This document shows positions 11,667-22,005 of a DNA stretch of 64,000 nucleotides, piece by piece. The notes below the pieces were generated by a model. That model did no database searches, was not told where the DNA came from, and saw only the letters and a list, made by a program, of their open reading frames with translations. Each line of letters starts with the position of its first letter. The first letter of the stretch is position 1. The position numbers were made by a program, and so were the translations under genes. Source of the stretch: Kryptolebias marmoratus (Eukaryota > Chordata > Actinopteri > Cyprinodontiformes > Rivulidae); contig NC_051444.1 in NCBI RefSeq assembly GCF_001649575.2, positions 22,052,856 to 22,116,855 of the forward strand. The letters run 5' to 3'.

Positions 11667-13178
11667 ATGGCGCAAAGCCACCGCTGGTCGATCCCGCCCT
11701 GACTGTGTAGATATAAAAAAAATTTTTTAAATTTAAATAAAGTACTGCATTAAAATAAATCCTTGCAAGAATCAGGGTTGGAACTGTGATAATAAAAAGG
11801 CAGGAATCAAAACACAAACGTACATTTGTGGTTGTAAACATACTTAGCATGTTTTTTATTCACATATTTGTTTCTCTCACACAATTTATTTTTCCTTCCT
11901 TTTGCTCATATGTGGTTATTGTTGTTTTAATTTTTTTTTTTGTTGTTCAGGGAATCCATGAGAAATTGAAAAGAGAGGCATAATATGGCTTTGGCTTCTG
12001 CCTATTCCTTTTTGATCATAAAGATTTTAATTGTTCGTTTGTTCATTTGTTTGAATTTTTGTTTGATATGACTAAATAAATCATTTATTTATTCATATCC
12101 ATATTCAATATTATTCATTAGTTCTCTTTTGTACAGCATTGGTTAGCCAATTATGCAACTTAGGGGATGGTGTCCTTTAAGCAAATATTTAAAAAATTTA
12201 CATTAGATTATGTGTACATTACATTTTTGGAGTTTATAAATAAGCAGCTTTTGTTTACTCCCCTTCACTTTCCTCCTTTCCTTTTCTTACCCCTTGTCAG
12301 ACCCCGGTAAAAAACAAGTGCTTAGAGAGGAAGGAAAGGAAAAACAAACTTGAGTGCATCCTCGGTGGTGGACGCAATGATTACAATGCTCAAGGTCTTT
12401 GGTGTCACAGGAAAAGCATTGTCTTACTTCCCTCCCTACTGCTTTGCGCCTCTGAAGAAGCATAACAGGGGATGTTGAGGAATACAGGCCCCACAGTATT
12501 TATTGTAATAGAGGACGCACTGATCTTACTTCCTTTAAAAGCTGCGGCTTGCTGCCACGCGACTCATACAGTGTAGGCTTGTGTGGGTCTAAAATACTCC
12601 TTCTCAACAGGAACCTGGAAGTATCACCAGCGAGTGGAAGCAGGAAATGGGTGGCTCCAAGCATAGTGCGTCTGTTTCTGTCTCCACAGGAGCTATCATT
12701 AAAGAAGTGCTGCTTTAAACAACTGAAGCTCAGTTCTGTAATAGTAACAATTATCAGTTAGTTTATTGTTTTATTATAAATGGCTAAAACTTTGTTTTTT
12801 TATTAATTCATAAAATATAATCTATCAATGCTTTTTATTTTGGACCTGCTGTTTAATGCATTACAGCCCCACCCTCCGATAACTTTCCTGCAAATCCTCC
12901 AGACGACAGCACCAACAGCTTGAACTTTAAAGATAGCAAAAGATGGTAAGCACATTGGCAAGATCTTGCTAATAATCCCTCAAATTAGGATGCCCACTGC
13001 AAACCATGTACTTACGTTCATGGGGGCGTAGAAAATCCTGTTTAGGAGATTAACAAGTTCTCTTTGTTTGCCTCAAAATGTATTTTTTGAATTTAATTTT
13101 GAACTGACCAAAAGCTGTTTTTACTGTCAGACAAAATACTTGTAGATGTGTAAAGACAACAGAGATATAACAAGATAG
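11667..13178. other. Intergenic, no gene seen
   Basis: AT-rich, with T-runs and (TTTG)-like tracts. Short frames at 11786-11983 and 12549-12761 show no domain. Confidence 0.5.
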
Positions 13179-13216
13179 AACACCAATGAGCCAGTGGCCA
13201 GTGGCTCATTGGTGTT
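13179..13216. repeat. Perfect 15-bp inverted repeat with 8-bp loop
   Basis: The arms AACACCAATGAGCCA (13179-13193) and TGGCTCATTGGTGTT (13202-13216) are exact reverse complements around an 8-base spacer. Each arm contains a CCAAT pentamer, so the site offers two opposed CCAAT boxes and can form a hairpin. Confidence 0.9.
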
Positions 13217-13227
13217 ACCATGGTAAC
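13214..13227. promoter_or_regulatory. Perfect palindromic X-box (RFX-type site)
   Basis: GTTACCATGGTAAC is a perfect 14-bp palindrome. It fits the X-box consensus GTNRCC-N(0-3)-RGYAAC bound by RFX factors, with two ideal half-sites two bases apart. It overlaps the end of the CCAAT hairpin by three bases. X-box beside CCAAT is an arrangement known from RFX/NF-Y promoters, but no transcript start or exon is visible nearby. Confidence 0.5.
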
Positions 13228-13619
13228 CACTCACCTGTGTCTCTCTTTCCCTGACAGCGCTCCTAATAAGAAAGGCAGACAAGACAGCAAGCCTCAAACA
13301 AACAGTTGCTGTGTGAAAACTATAGGTCGTATCCAAAAGATTCTTGAGCCTTAAGTAGCAGAAGCATCTTGTTGTAATGCACCAATTTCTTCTGTTTCTA
13401 CAGTGTTTAATATAGGAGGTATGACAGGTTAAAAAGACTGATTACTTTCTGTTTTTCTTTCTGTTTTCAGGACATAATTCTGAGCTCTGAGATGGCAAAA
13501 AACCTTTTTGCCAAATCATATCATCAAGAATAAGATTGCCAGGGAATGAGTGAGGCTGAGGAAGATGATCTGCTGTGGCAATCTCAAAGAGCAGTAGCCA
13601 AAAGAAGAAAACATTGTTT
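13228..13619. other. Intergenic, no gene seen
   Basis: No exon or element recognised between the X-box and the SINE. Confidence 0.5.
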
Positions 13620-13782
13620 TGATTATAGGCTGCGCTCGGTCTGCATTGTTGCCTCACAGCAAGAAGATTGCAGGTTTGAATCTCAGCCTGGGCCTTTATG
13701 TGGGAACTTTGCATGTTCTCCCATGCATGTGTGGGTTCTCTCCAGGTACCCTGGTTAATTGGTGATTCTAAATTGGCCCTAG
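13620..13782 (+). mobile_element. tRNA-related SINE, 5' part
   Basis: Diagnostic phrases in order: TTGCCTCACAGCAAGAAGAT, a B-box-like GGTTTGAATCTC, CAGCCTGGGCCTTTATGTGG, CATGTTCTCCCATGCATGTG, and a stretch ending at TCTAAATTGGCCCTAGATG. The usual GTGAGTGTGAATGG segment has been replaced by a long TG array. The A-box end is eroded. Confidence 0.75.
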
Positions 13783-13828
<46 letters not shown>

Positions 13829-13831
13829 GTG

Positions 13832-13862
<31 letters not shown>
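13783..13862. repeat. (TG)n microsatellite inside a SINE
   Basis: About 80 bases of TG with single GC interruptions. It starts where the SINE normally carries a short TGTGAGTG stretch, so the array probably grew from the element. Confidence 0.9.
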
Positions 13863-13863
<1 letters not shown>

Positions 13864-15001
13864 GGAGCGGGGCGCTATTATAAACGACTTATTGACATCA
13901 TACAGCAACATGGTAATGTTGTTGTTGTAACCAATAAACCAATCAAGTGTGAAACAGGTAAAGCTCTTTTCTAAGGTTTGTGGAAGTGTTAATTGTGTAT
14001 AGTGTCACCATACTATCATGGTGGCCTCCTCTTCCTCTCCCCCTCCCTGCCCTACCAGCATCCTACGGAGTCAAACTTGTGAAAGGAACAAGTTTATTCA
14101 GCGAGGGAGCCTATTACCCCATGAAAGGTCTCTGAAAGGCTGCCTAACACATAAAAGTGATGACTGGACACTGGGCTGTGTGTGTGTGCATCTTTGTGAC
14201 TGTGTGTGCGAGTAAGATCCATTGGGGAAGGGTGCCTGCACTTGAACTGTGTCTATTCACTGAGGTTTGCGGGTCTTGTGGTTTTTAATGTGACCAGAGC
14301 AGGGCAGAATGACCTCTGTGGGACTGGCCGGCACCGCACCCTTAATCCTCCTCCTCTGTGTCTTTTTCTGCCCCCCCATCCCCTCCTCCTTCACCGTCAA
14401 AAGAGAGCTCTGACTTTTTCATTCTACTCTCCTCTCTGCCCCTTATATTGTTGAACAGACAAGGAATGTCTTGAAGGTCTTTGGGTTTTGCAAAGTTGGA
14501 TTAAGCAGAGAGCAAAATCTAAAAGCATTTTAGGTTGGAAGAGATTTTTTCTTTTAAAAAGTACTTTAAAAAGATTATTTTGAAGAATCAATAATCATTT
14601 GATGTAAATGCCATTGGTATTTCTTGCATGGCTCATGTTCCTGTTCAGGAGAACCGGTTTATGTAAGTGGACATTTGTGAAGGAAGAAACAGCTGAAGGT
14701 TTTTACTGAACTGGAGTAGGGATGCAAGTTACTGCCTGAGGTGAACACTCGTAAGCAGAACTGTGATCAGATCACCCTGGATGTATTATCCAGGGCACCA
14801 AAATGGTTTTTAGATGGCTGACGTTTACAACAGCACCTCCAAAGTGTGGCACTCACTACAGTTTTCCTTCTATACAGTAGGTGTCGCTGCTGAAAGAATA
14901 CTGACGTGCAGCAGGATGAGAACAAGAAGAAGAGTCGTTCGCAAGAAGTGTTTTCTTATTACAAAATTGTAAACAAAAGAGTTTTGTCTTATTTAACCAG
15001 T
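13863..15001. other. Intergenic, no gene seen
   Basis: Mixed composition. A pyrimidine-rich, GC-richer patch lies near 14,280-14,450. No recognised exon or RNA. Confidence 0.5.
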
Positions 15002-15140
15002 TTTTTTTATCCATCGTCTACCGCTTATTCATAGTCGGGCAACAGGTCCAGGAGGGAAACCCAGAAAGCCTTCTCTACAGCGACATTCTCCAGCTCCTCC
15101 TGGGGGATCCCAAGGCATTCCCAGGCCAGAGAGGTTGCAG
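15002..15140 (-). mobile_element. LINE ORF C-terminus and 3' tail fragment
   Basis: On the minus strand the frame reads LAWECLGIPQEELENVAVEK followed by AFWVSLLDLLPDYE and a stop. It ends GAATAAGCGGTAGACGATGG next to an A-run. This is the familiar C-terminus (W-x-x-LGIP-x-EELE) of an abundant fish non-LTR retrotransposon. The 5'-truncated form is typical of LINE insertions. The RT fragment at 59.4-60.3 kb probably belongs to the same or a related clade. Confidence 0.75.
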
Positions 15141-16049
15141 AATCCCTCAGTTTATGAAATATGCCATAACTGGATCTTCTAGACTTTTGTTTAGTTGTAT
15201 GGATGCCTGTAGAAACAAACCTGCTCACAGAATTTGTCCTGCTGCTCTCCCTGTTTTCAACTCGTCACTCAAGCAGCACACAAATTACAAAAGTCGGGAT
15301 TTGAACGACCGGCCAAAATCACACCAACCACCTCACCCCCTTCACAACCAGCACTGTGACGTCAGTGTTGTTGAGAGACACCAGTATAAATCACCAGTAA
15401 GTGTGCACATGAACAAAACAGTTGTCTGAACTTTATGAGTGCTCCAGAGCCTGAAGAGCTCCATAAAGAGCAGTGAACAAGTTTTTCTTTTGTTTTTTTT
15501 TTGCATTTGTAACAGTTAGGATGTTGTGATTCCTCCATGAAAAAAGACTAAATCAGGCTTTGTTTGATGATACAGGCATCAATGTTGGTTCACGCTTCAA
15601 TGGTATCATTAAGGATTTTTGAGACTATATTAAGAAATGTTGTTTACATGATCAACTTTTCACCGATGTTGACCTTAATGTCAATCTTCTGTTTTAGTTG
15701 TGTTATGTTGCTTGGTACTGGGGTTCCTCACCCATCACATGCAAAATTGTATGCTTGAATGCAATACTACAGATGCCAATAACTCTAACCAGGACTGTGT
15801 TTAATAACTTCTGGAAGATTAGTGGGATTCTCTCACTTTAGAGTTTCCATAAAGTTTTTGGCTATAAATTTGGTCCTTACTGGAAATAACTGCAGCTGAG
15901 CACAAAGAAAAACCTTTTCATAACATTCACAGCAAAAATCCACATGGGCCGTGACAGCTTTGGAGAACAACTTTTCAGGAAAAAAATGCCAGAAAGCAAA
16001 ATACAACATTTCCAGGTAAAATTTTACAACACTGTAGTGAGAAGTTGGG
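15141..16049. other. Intergenic, no gene seen
   Basis: No exon or element recognised. Short frames at 15154-15429 and 15564-15758 carry no known motif. Confidence 0.5.
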
Positions 16050-16420
16050 TAGCAGTTCCAACTAAAGGTTCACAAAACATTCTTTGTATGTAAATGATGA
16101 ACTAAGAATGAGTCTCTGAAGCCAAAGTATGTCGTTTATGATTAGGGAACCATGAACTAAGCATTATTAAATGATAAAGCTAAGAATAAAAGGTGTGCTT
16201 TTGTTCACCATTAGGTAATAGTTACATAACCATCAACTAAGCATGACTCTATGAAGCCAAAATGTGGAGTTCATGTGTAGGAAACCATGAACTAACCTTT
16301 TTCAAATGATGGGGCTCAGTCCTAAAAGTGCTCGTCTGTTCACTATTAGGTAATGATTAGTTCATGAATTGTTCATCATTTAAAAATCATGTTTTTGTGA
16401 CCCTTAGTTGGAAGTGTTAT
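16050..16420. mobile_element. MITE with terminal inverted repeats and internal 135-bp tandem repeat
   Basis: The left end (16052-16080) carries TTCCAACTAAAGGTTCACAA. The right end, reverse-complemented (16391-16417), carries TTCCAACTAAGGGTCACAAA. These are near-perfect inverted termini of about 27 bp. Inside, two diverged copies of a 135-bp unit lie head to tail: AACTAAG...TGAAGCCAAA at 16100 and 16235, and AACCATGAACTAA at 16148 and 16283. No transposase is present. I could not identify a target-site duplication. The superfamily is not assigned. Confidence 0.7.
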
Positions 16421-17949
16421 CAGAAATTGAACTTCATGCAGCTTTGTTGCTTTCTAGAACATGCAGCATAAATGTATTCTCCCTATTCTTTTTTATTTTC
16501 TGTTGTATCTGATTATTATTTTTTGTTTGTTTCATCTCTGATACTTTTTAAGGTTAAGCGCATCAAGAGATAGGGAAAGGTTGCAAGCTTATTAAAGTAA
16601 TAATGAAAGTAGGAATCACATGAGCAACATGTTTTTCCCGTTCAACCGTTAGCCCATCAGGACCCTGTCACCCTGACACTGAACATGTGGATATACGGGT
16701 TTATCTCAATAACCTTGATTCCTGTCAGATGATCGGATCAGATAGAGACATTTTCACAGTGAGGTTGAACACTGGCAGCAGCTGTATGCTGGGTGTGGAT
16801 GTTTCTGTTTACCTAAGCCAACATGTCAGTTAGACCTAGAGAGCATTACACCTTCCACCTAAAGGCACCACTTCCCTAAATGCAAATTGACAAACTTGTG
16901 TGCGTGGGTGTGTGCGTGTGTCTGTGGATACCCCTGATTGGTTGGCACAGAGTGAACATGTTTGTGTGTGGACAATGATGTTTCTATCCAGAATATTCTT
17001 GTTACGTTAGAGCTGTGAGTAGCATGAAGATAGGGGTGACAAAAGGAGCCAATTATGATCCCTTAAAAGAGTTATCAGTGAAGCAGATTCTTCTTTAGTA
17101 ATTTTTACCAATGGTTTCCAAGGTGGTGTTGGGACCTCAGTGTGGGTCATGAAGCACCGAGTAGGAGTGTGAGATGTCCTCCAAATGCCAACTTATATTT
17201 TAAAGTGATTGCAATAGCACATTTTTACCATTGTTCCAAGAAATAAAAGTCGTGAATTAATAAAAATGGTACTGTAGTTGTTAAGTCTGTTTGTGTTGGC
17301 ATTATGTCCTTGTTTATTTGGGTTATTAGCCAGCAATAAGTGGTAATAGGTCACAAGTCTTTGTCACTATCATTTTGTTGGGCAAAAGCTTAAGAAATTT
17401 GGGAACCACCAGTTTACACCTTCCACTAAGTAAATAGCATTAATTTCAGTCTAAAATTCCTAAAGTCCAAAATTATTAGCCAGTGCCTTTAAACATGATG
17501 TGCAGAATGTTATAGGAAAGAAAACACTTTAGTTTTGTTCACACATAAAACTCTTTGGTGTTGCAAAAATAAAGCCAACGTTTGTTTGTTCAGGTTAGTT
17601 TTTGCACAGGAAGAGACTAGGCAGCCTTAGTGATGCCAGGGGGTTGGTGCCACAATTTAACACTGTTTGCCAGTTAAATTCATGCAAATGTATTTTCATA
17701 AAAGTGAAATAAAAAATAAAATAGGTGCTTCCTTTATTTTTTAACTTCCTGGATCCTGTTTTAAAACAGTAAATTCAAACAACAAAGCTGCTTTAACAAA
17801 GGCTCAATTTAGTGTAGATGCACAAGTTCCTCAAGTGGACGTACTGTACTATCGCCACAGCCTAAAAAGGTGAACAGTTATGTAATTGATAGTGTGTAGG
17901 GTGAGAGGTGTTGTTTGTTGTCTGTTTGTGAGAAAAATATGAACCCGTG
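16421..17949. other. Intergenic, no gene seen
   Basis: AT-rich sequence without recognised genes. A short GTGTGCGTGGGTGTGTGCGT tract lies near 16,900. Confidence 0.5.
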
Positions 17950-18185
17950 GATAGATTTTAAGAAAACTTTCAGAAAGGTTGTCTGATTCAAAATTGCTGC
18001 CATAGTCAATCAATCTTAGAAAACACAAAAGTGGCTATAACTCAGTCAGTCTTAAAGATACTGAGCTAAAAACTGGTGTGGTAGTAGCTGAGAGCCATCT
18101 CATTCACACACCCCAAGTGTCATTAGATCACGCAAGATCTTTGTTTACAACTTTAGCATTCAAGGCTGATGTGCAATCCTTAAAA
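17950..18185. repeat. Dispersed repeat family copy
   Basis: Shares wording with the copies near 56.8 kb and 2.3 kb: AGTCAATCAATCTTAGAAA, AACTCAGTCAGTCTTAAAGA, TGAGCTAAAAACTGGTGTGG, GTAGCTGAGAGCC. Non-coding. Confidence 0.55.
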
Positions 18186-19899
18186 AAAATTCTAGTTTCA
18201 TTATTTTAGGGACATTCAGGTGATTGGTGTTCCGTATAACTGAGACTTGTAATTACCCCAGGCCCACTGTGAATATGGTCAGTGCAACATCCAACATTTA
18301 AAGAGATTTCCCTATGAAAACTGAAAGAGACTGTATCTCCTAACAGCTTGTAAATTTAATAGTGATGACTCCGCTGTGCCAGTCCGCTGTAAAGCCTGCA
18401 TTATTCAAATCAAAATACAAAATTCAGACCCTCTGACAACAAGGGGAGGCCTTTGGGTCAGCGTTATCGTGTTTTAGTTGCTGTCCCACCTCAGTTACGC
18501 AGAAATTCTTTATCAGCAATAAGCTTATCCAGCTGGGCAGAGACAATGTGTGGCAGCCACCACAGATAACACAGAGCATCTACAGTTGGGCCAGAGGTGT
18601 GGTTATGAATAGACAGACATTTTGTTCAACATGTGACCCTGGTAAGCCCTGCTGCTGTACTGCAAAGAGTAGTTTACTTACTGAAGGGAGTGACAGCAGC
18701 AGCGTGTGATAAAGCTTTCATGCCAGTTATTTAAATACTAGTGCATCTCCCCTGGATGTAGGAAACATCTGTTTTATCGTCAGTGCTTTGAATGTCAGTT
18801 AAGTTTAACCAGAAGTTCATTTTCTGTGAGTCAGTGGTACTGGCAAGCCCTTATTGTACTTCCTGTTCAGTTACTGATAAATGAAAAAAAAAAAAAGTGT
18901 GCCATTTTGCATAAAAATATCAAAGTACAAATTGTTTTATTCATGTTTTTTTTTTTAGTCCTGCAAGACCTAAAATAATTGAAAAGGGTTCTTAATTAGG
19001 ATATTTTTGATTTGTTTTTTTAAAAAAAAGCCAAGTAAATTATGACTTAGCAAACAGTAAATATTACATAGGTGACAGATCACTTCAAACAAAGAGTATA
19101 TCATTTAACTTCTTTTTGGATTTTGAAGATGTTTCCAGATATATTGAGTATTACTTGGTTGTTTCTTTAACTTTCCAGTCTTTGACAAATAAACTAAGAT
19201 TGAGTCATCGAAGAGGCCAAGTTAGCAAACACAAAACTGCTTTCTTTGTGTGTGTGTACATAGCTTGAAGAAGGTGTGTTTATGACCATTGTCAACTGAG
19301 ACTTATCCACATGTGTCAGAATGGCATGTTGTTGCAGAGCGCTGAAGCAGTATTTGTGGTAAAGAGTGAGTTTTATTCTAAATAAATCACCAACTCTTCC
19401 ATAAGCAAAGCACTCCTATACCATTACACCGCCTCTTCTGTGCTCTGTATTGGGAACATTCACTGTCCCTTTCTGCTCATCACAAATACATGGTGATTAA
19501 GACAAAAAAAGCACAAATTTAGACTTGTCAGAACCAATCTTTGTGCATCATGGTCCACTGTTCTGTTTGATTAGGATGTCTCACTGAGGATGTTATTGCA
19601 GCTGCTGGATGGTGAAGGCCTGGTTCACCCAGAGTCCTTGAAACAGCTTATATGTATACACCTGAATGCATCCTTGCAGCAAAAGAAAACTCAAATGTGG
19701 ATCTGTGAAACGTCACTGAACTGCAAATTTCAAATGGCTCAATATTTTCAAAAAGACTTCATATATATAAACATTCTATAATAACATGACTGGTAGTCTT
19801 GGGGGTAGTGATATTTATGTGCTCATTTATAAATTAATGTGGACTACAGGATTAAGCATGTGAATAATGTAATAATTACCAATATGAGTTTATGCTATA
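18186..19899. other. Intergenic, no gene seen
   Basis: No supported exon. The 18,420-18,720 stretch is GC-richer and low-repeat and might be conserved non-coding DNA; nothing in it is diagnostic. Confidence 0.5.
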
Positions 19900-20170
19900 A
19901 GAGTAGGAAAATAAGGATGGTTCCCCTTGTGACAAAGAGATCGAAACAGAGAATGAATGAGAAACTTTTGTCAATGGCCTGAAGGGCCAGCCCAGGTTCT
20001 GTCCTGATTGGTTGGCACCTCAGCCAATGAGAAGCTTCCTCTCTGCAGCTCCATTCATGAAAAGCCTGCCTGGAGGGAGAATGGGGGAGGGGAGGAGGAG
20101 GCGTGTGTGTGCTGCTGAGTGGTGGTTTCTCTCTGCCTGTTTCAGGAGACACAATCATCACTTCCTCTTT
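19900..20170. promoter_or_regulatory. Candidate regulatory block with opposed CCAAT boxes
   Basis: A GC-richer low-repeat block with GATTGGTTGG (20009-20018) and AGCCAATGAG (20023-20032) only a few bases apart, an inverted pair of CCAAT boxes. SOX-like ACAAAG and ATTGAC-type words lie upstream. It could be an enhancer or the promoter of an unannotated transcript. Motifs only, no alignment. Confidence 0.25.
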
Positions 20171-21594
20171 TCAGAACACTCAACATTTTTCAAAAGAGCC
20201 TCTCCGTGTCTGACATGGCTCTGTCTTTTCAAGCAGAAATCTCAAGATGATGTGCATTTGCAGGTTTTCAGCAAATTAAAAGTCTTGCAGAGTTGTGTTG
20301 TGCAGAGTACCCCATTCACACCTAATGCCATTACATTCATAATGTTGGGGTACTTGACAAAGGCTATTTTTGCTCTTGCGACTGGATGACCAGACAGAGG
20401 ACATCGATTTTTCATTTGATAAAACTTTGTTAAACTTTATCTATGATAAAATGCCTGAGTCAAGTCAAAAATATTCAAATTTAAACTCACTGTCCCCAAA
20501 TGTAGGTAAAACAATATACCAGACTTGACAATTAAAAGAAATGTTTGTATTTAAGAGTGTGAATGATCATTTTCTTTGCTTCTCATTTATATATATAAAA
20601 AGGTTTGGTTTTTGATTTGATTTTATGAGCTCAAAAACTTGACACAACATCAGCTTGTGAATAAACCAATTTTGATCTCAGCCACCGCAACACAGTAAAT
20701 TTGCTGGTGACTTTTTTCATTCCTCATTTCTTGATACATAAATGTTCTGCTTGGAAGCACTCTTGTAGTGTGATTCAGTTTTTTCCTTCGATGTATTTTC
20801 TCAGCGTTCAAGGTGTAGAATGGTTTATTAAACTGGAATTGTGGATGTGTTTCTTCACGTTTAATAACTGACAAGAAACAAGGAACAATGAGCTTATCTT
20901 TGTAGCACAATCCTTTTTCACTGATTGCGTGTTTATTATTGCCCATGGTTGTTTTGTCTGTTTATACTTTACTGCACTGCTATAGAAGCTTTATCTATGC
21001 TTCTTTTCCCCCTTTTTTTCCTTTCTGCTGTTTCCATTCTTGTGCAGGGCGTCTCTCACAACCATCCGGTCCAGATTCTCGTGTCCCCCCCCCAACATAC
21101 TATGTGTGTGTGTGTTTGTGTGGATGCTTTGGTCTCAACAATGTTTTATTGGTATTGGGCCAAATGTGACTCATTGTCTCAGCCTCATAGAGACAGAAAG
21201 CAGGGCTTGCTTTAGGGCAGTTTCCTTCTGAATGAGGATGTGGGATCTGTACTTCAACCAAAATAAAAGTACATGACAGCTTTGCTGCGGAAGGACCTAC
21301 TAAACCTTTTATGTTACATACCACATACTACATACTTTCATGATCACACATAATCATAAGAAATAAAACATAAGTGGGAGAAACTAATGTCTGTCTGTCA
21401 GGTGTCTGGAGCATAACTTACCAGCTCAAACATTTTAAATTTGATTTAGATAACTTATTTGTTTTATTAGTGCTCTCGCATTAAAAAGCACATGTAGCAT
21501 TTATGACTTCATAAGTCACAGTAGTGAGACAGGTGTACCACCATCATTTCAGTCAGTTCAGCACACTGAAAAGTTACTATGGAAACTTTACAAA
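20171..21594. other. Intergenic, no gene seen
   Basis: AT-rich, with C8 at 21085-21092 and a short (GT)n at about 21103-21116. Several overlapping short frames near 20,925-21,324 reflect composition only. Confidence 0.5.
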
Positions 21595-22005
21595 ACAATC
21601 CTTTATTGTTGTTGTTTCTCAACGTACCGTTGAAAACGCAGAACTGTTTCTAAAATTGTCTTCATCCACACAGAAACACCAAAAAGGGCCAAAAACTCTA
21701 CAGTAACTATGCCAGGCCTGTACGTGGCACTGTAACGCTGCTGCCACAGTACATCAAAAACAGCAAACAAGGTGTGGAGTATGCACATAAAGCTTGCACA
21801 CTGAGTGGAAAATGCAAACTCAACAAGAAGAGATGGACCCCCCAAGGTCATGCGTTACAATTTAGAAGTGGGGTTATCACATTGTCGTTTTCAAAATGCA
21901 AGAATGGCATTTCAAGATTTTTTTCACTGTGGAACTGTTTTTTTAAAGATACCATTTCAGGGCTTCTAAAATGCTGTTTCTGTGTGGATGCAAGGCTGAA
22001 ACAAT
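21595..22005. mobile_element. Non-autonomous DNA transposon remnant with inverted subterminal repeats
   Basis: CATCCACACAGAAACACC near 21,664 reappears inverted near 21,978-21,990 (GCTGTTTCTGTGTGGATG). GAAAACGCAGAACTG and CGTTTTCAAAATGC give the element its typical GTTTTC/GAAAAC look. The central part GCCAGGCCTGTACGTGGCAC is a phrase I know from an abundant fish repeat. A related piece lies near 39.9-40.1 kb. No transposase is present. Confidence 0.5.
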
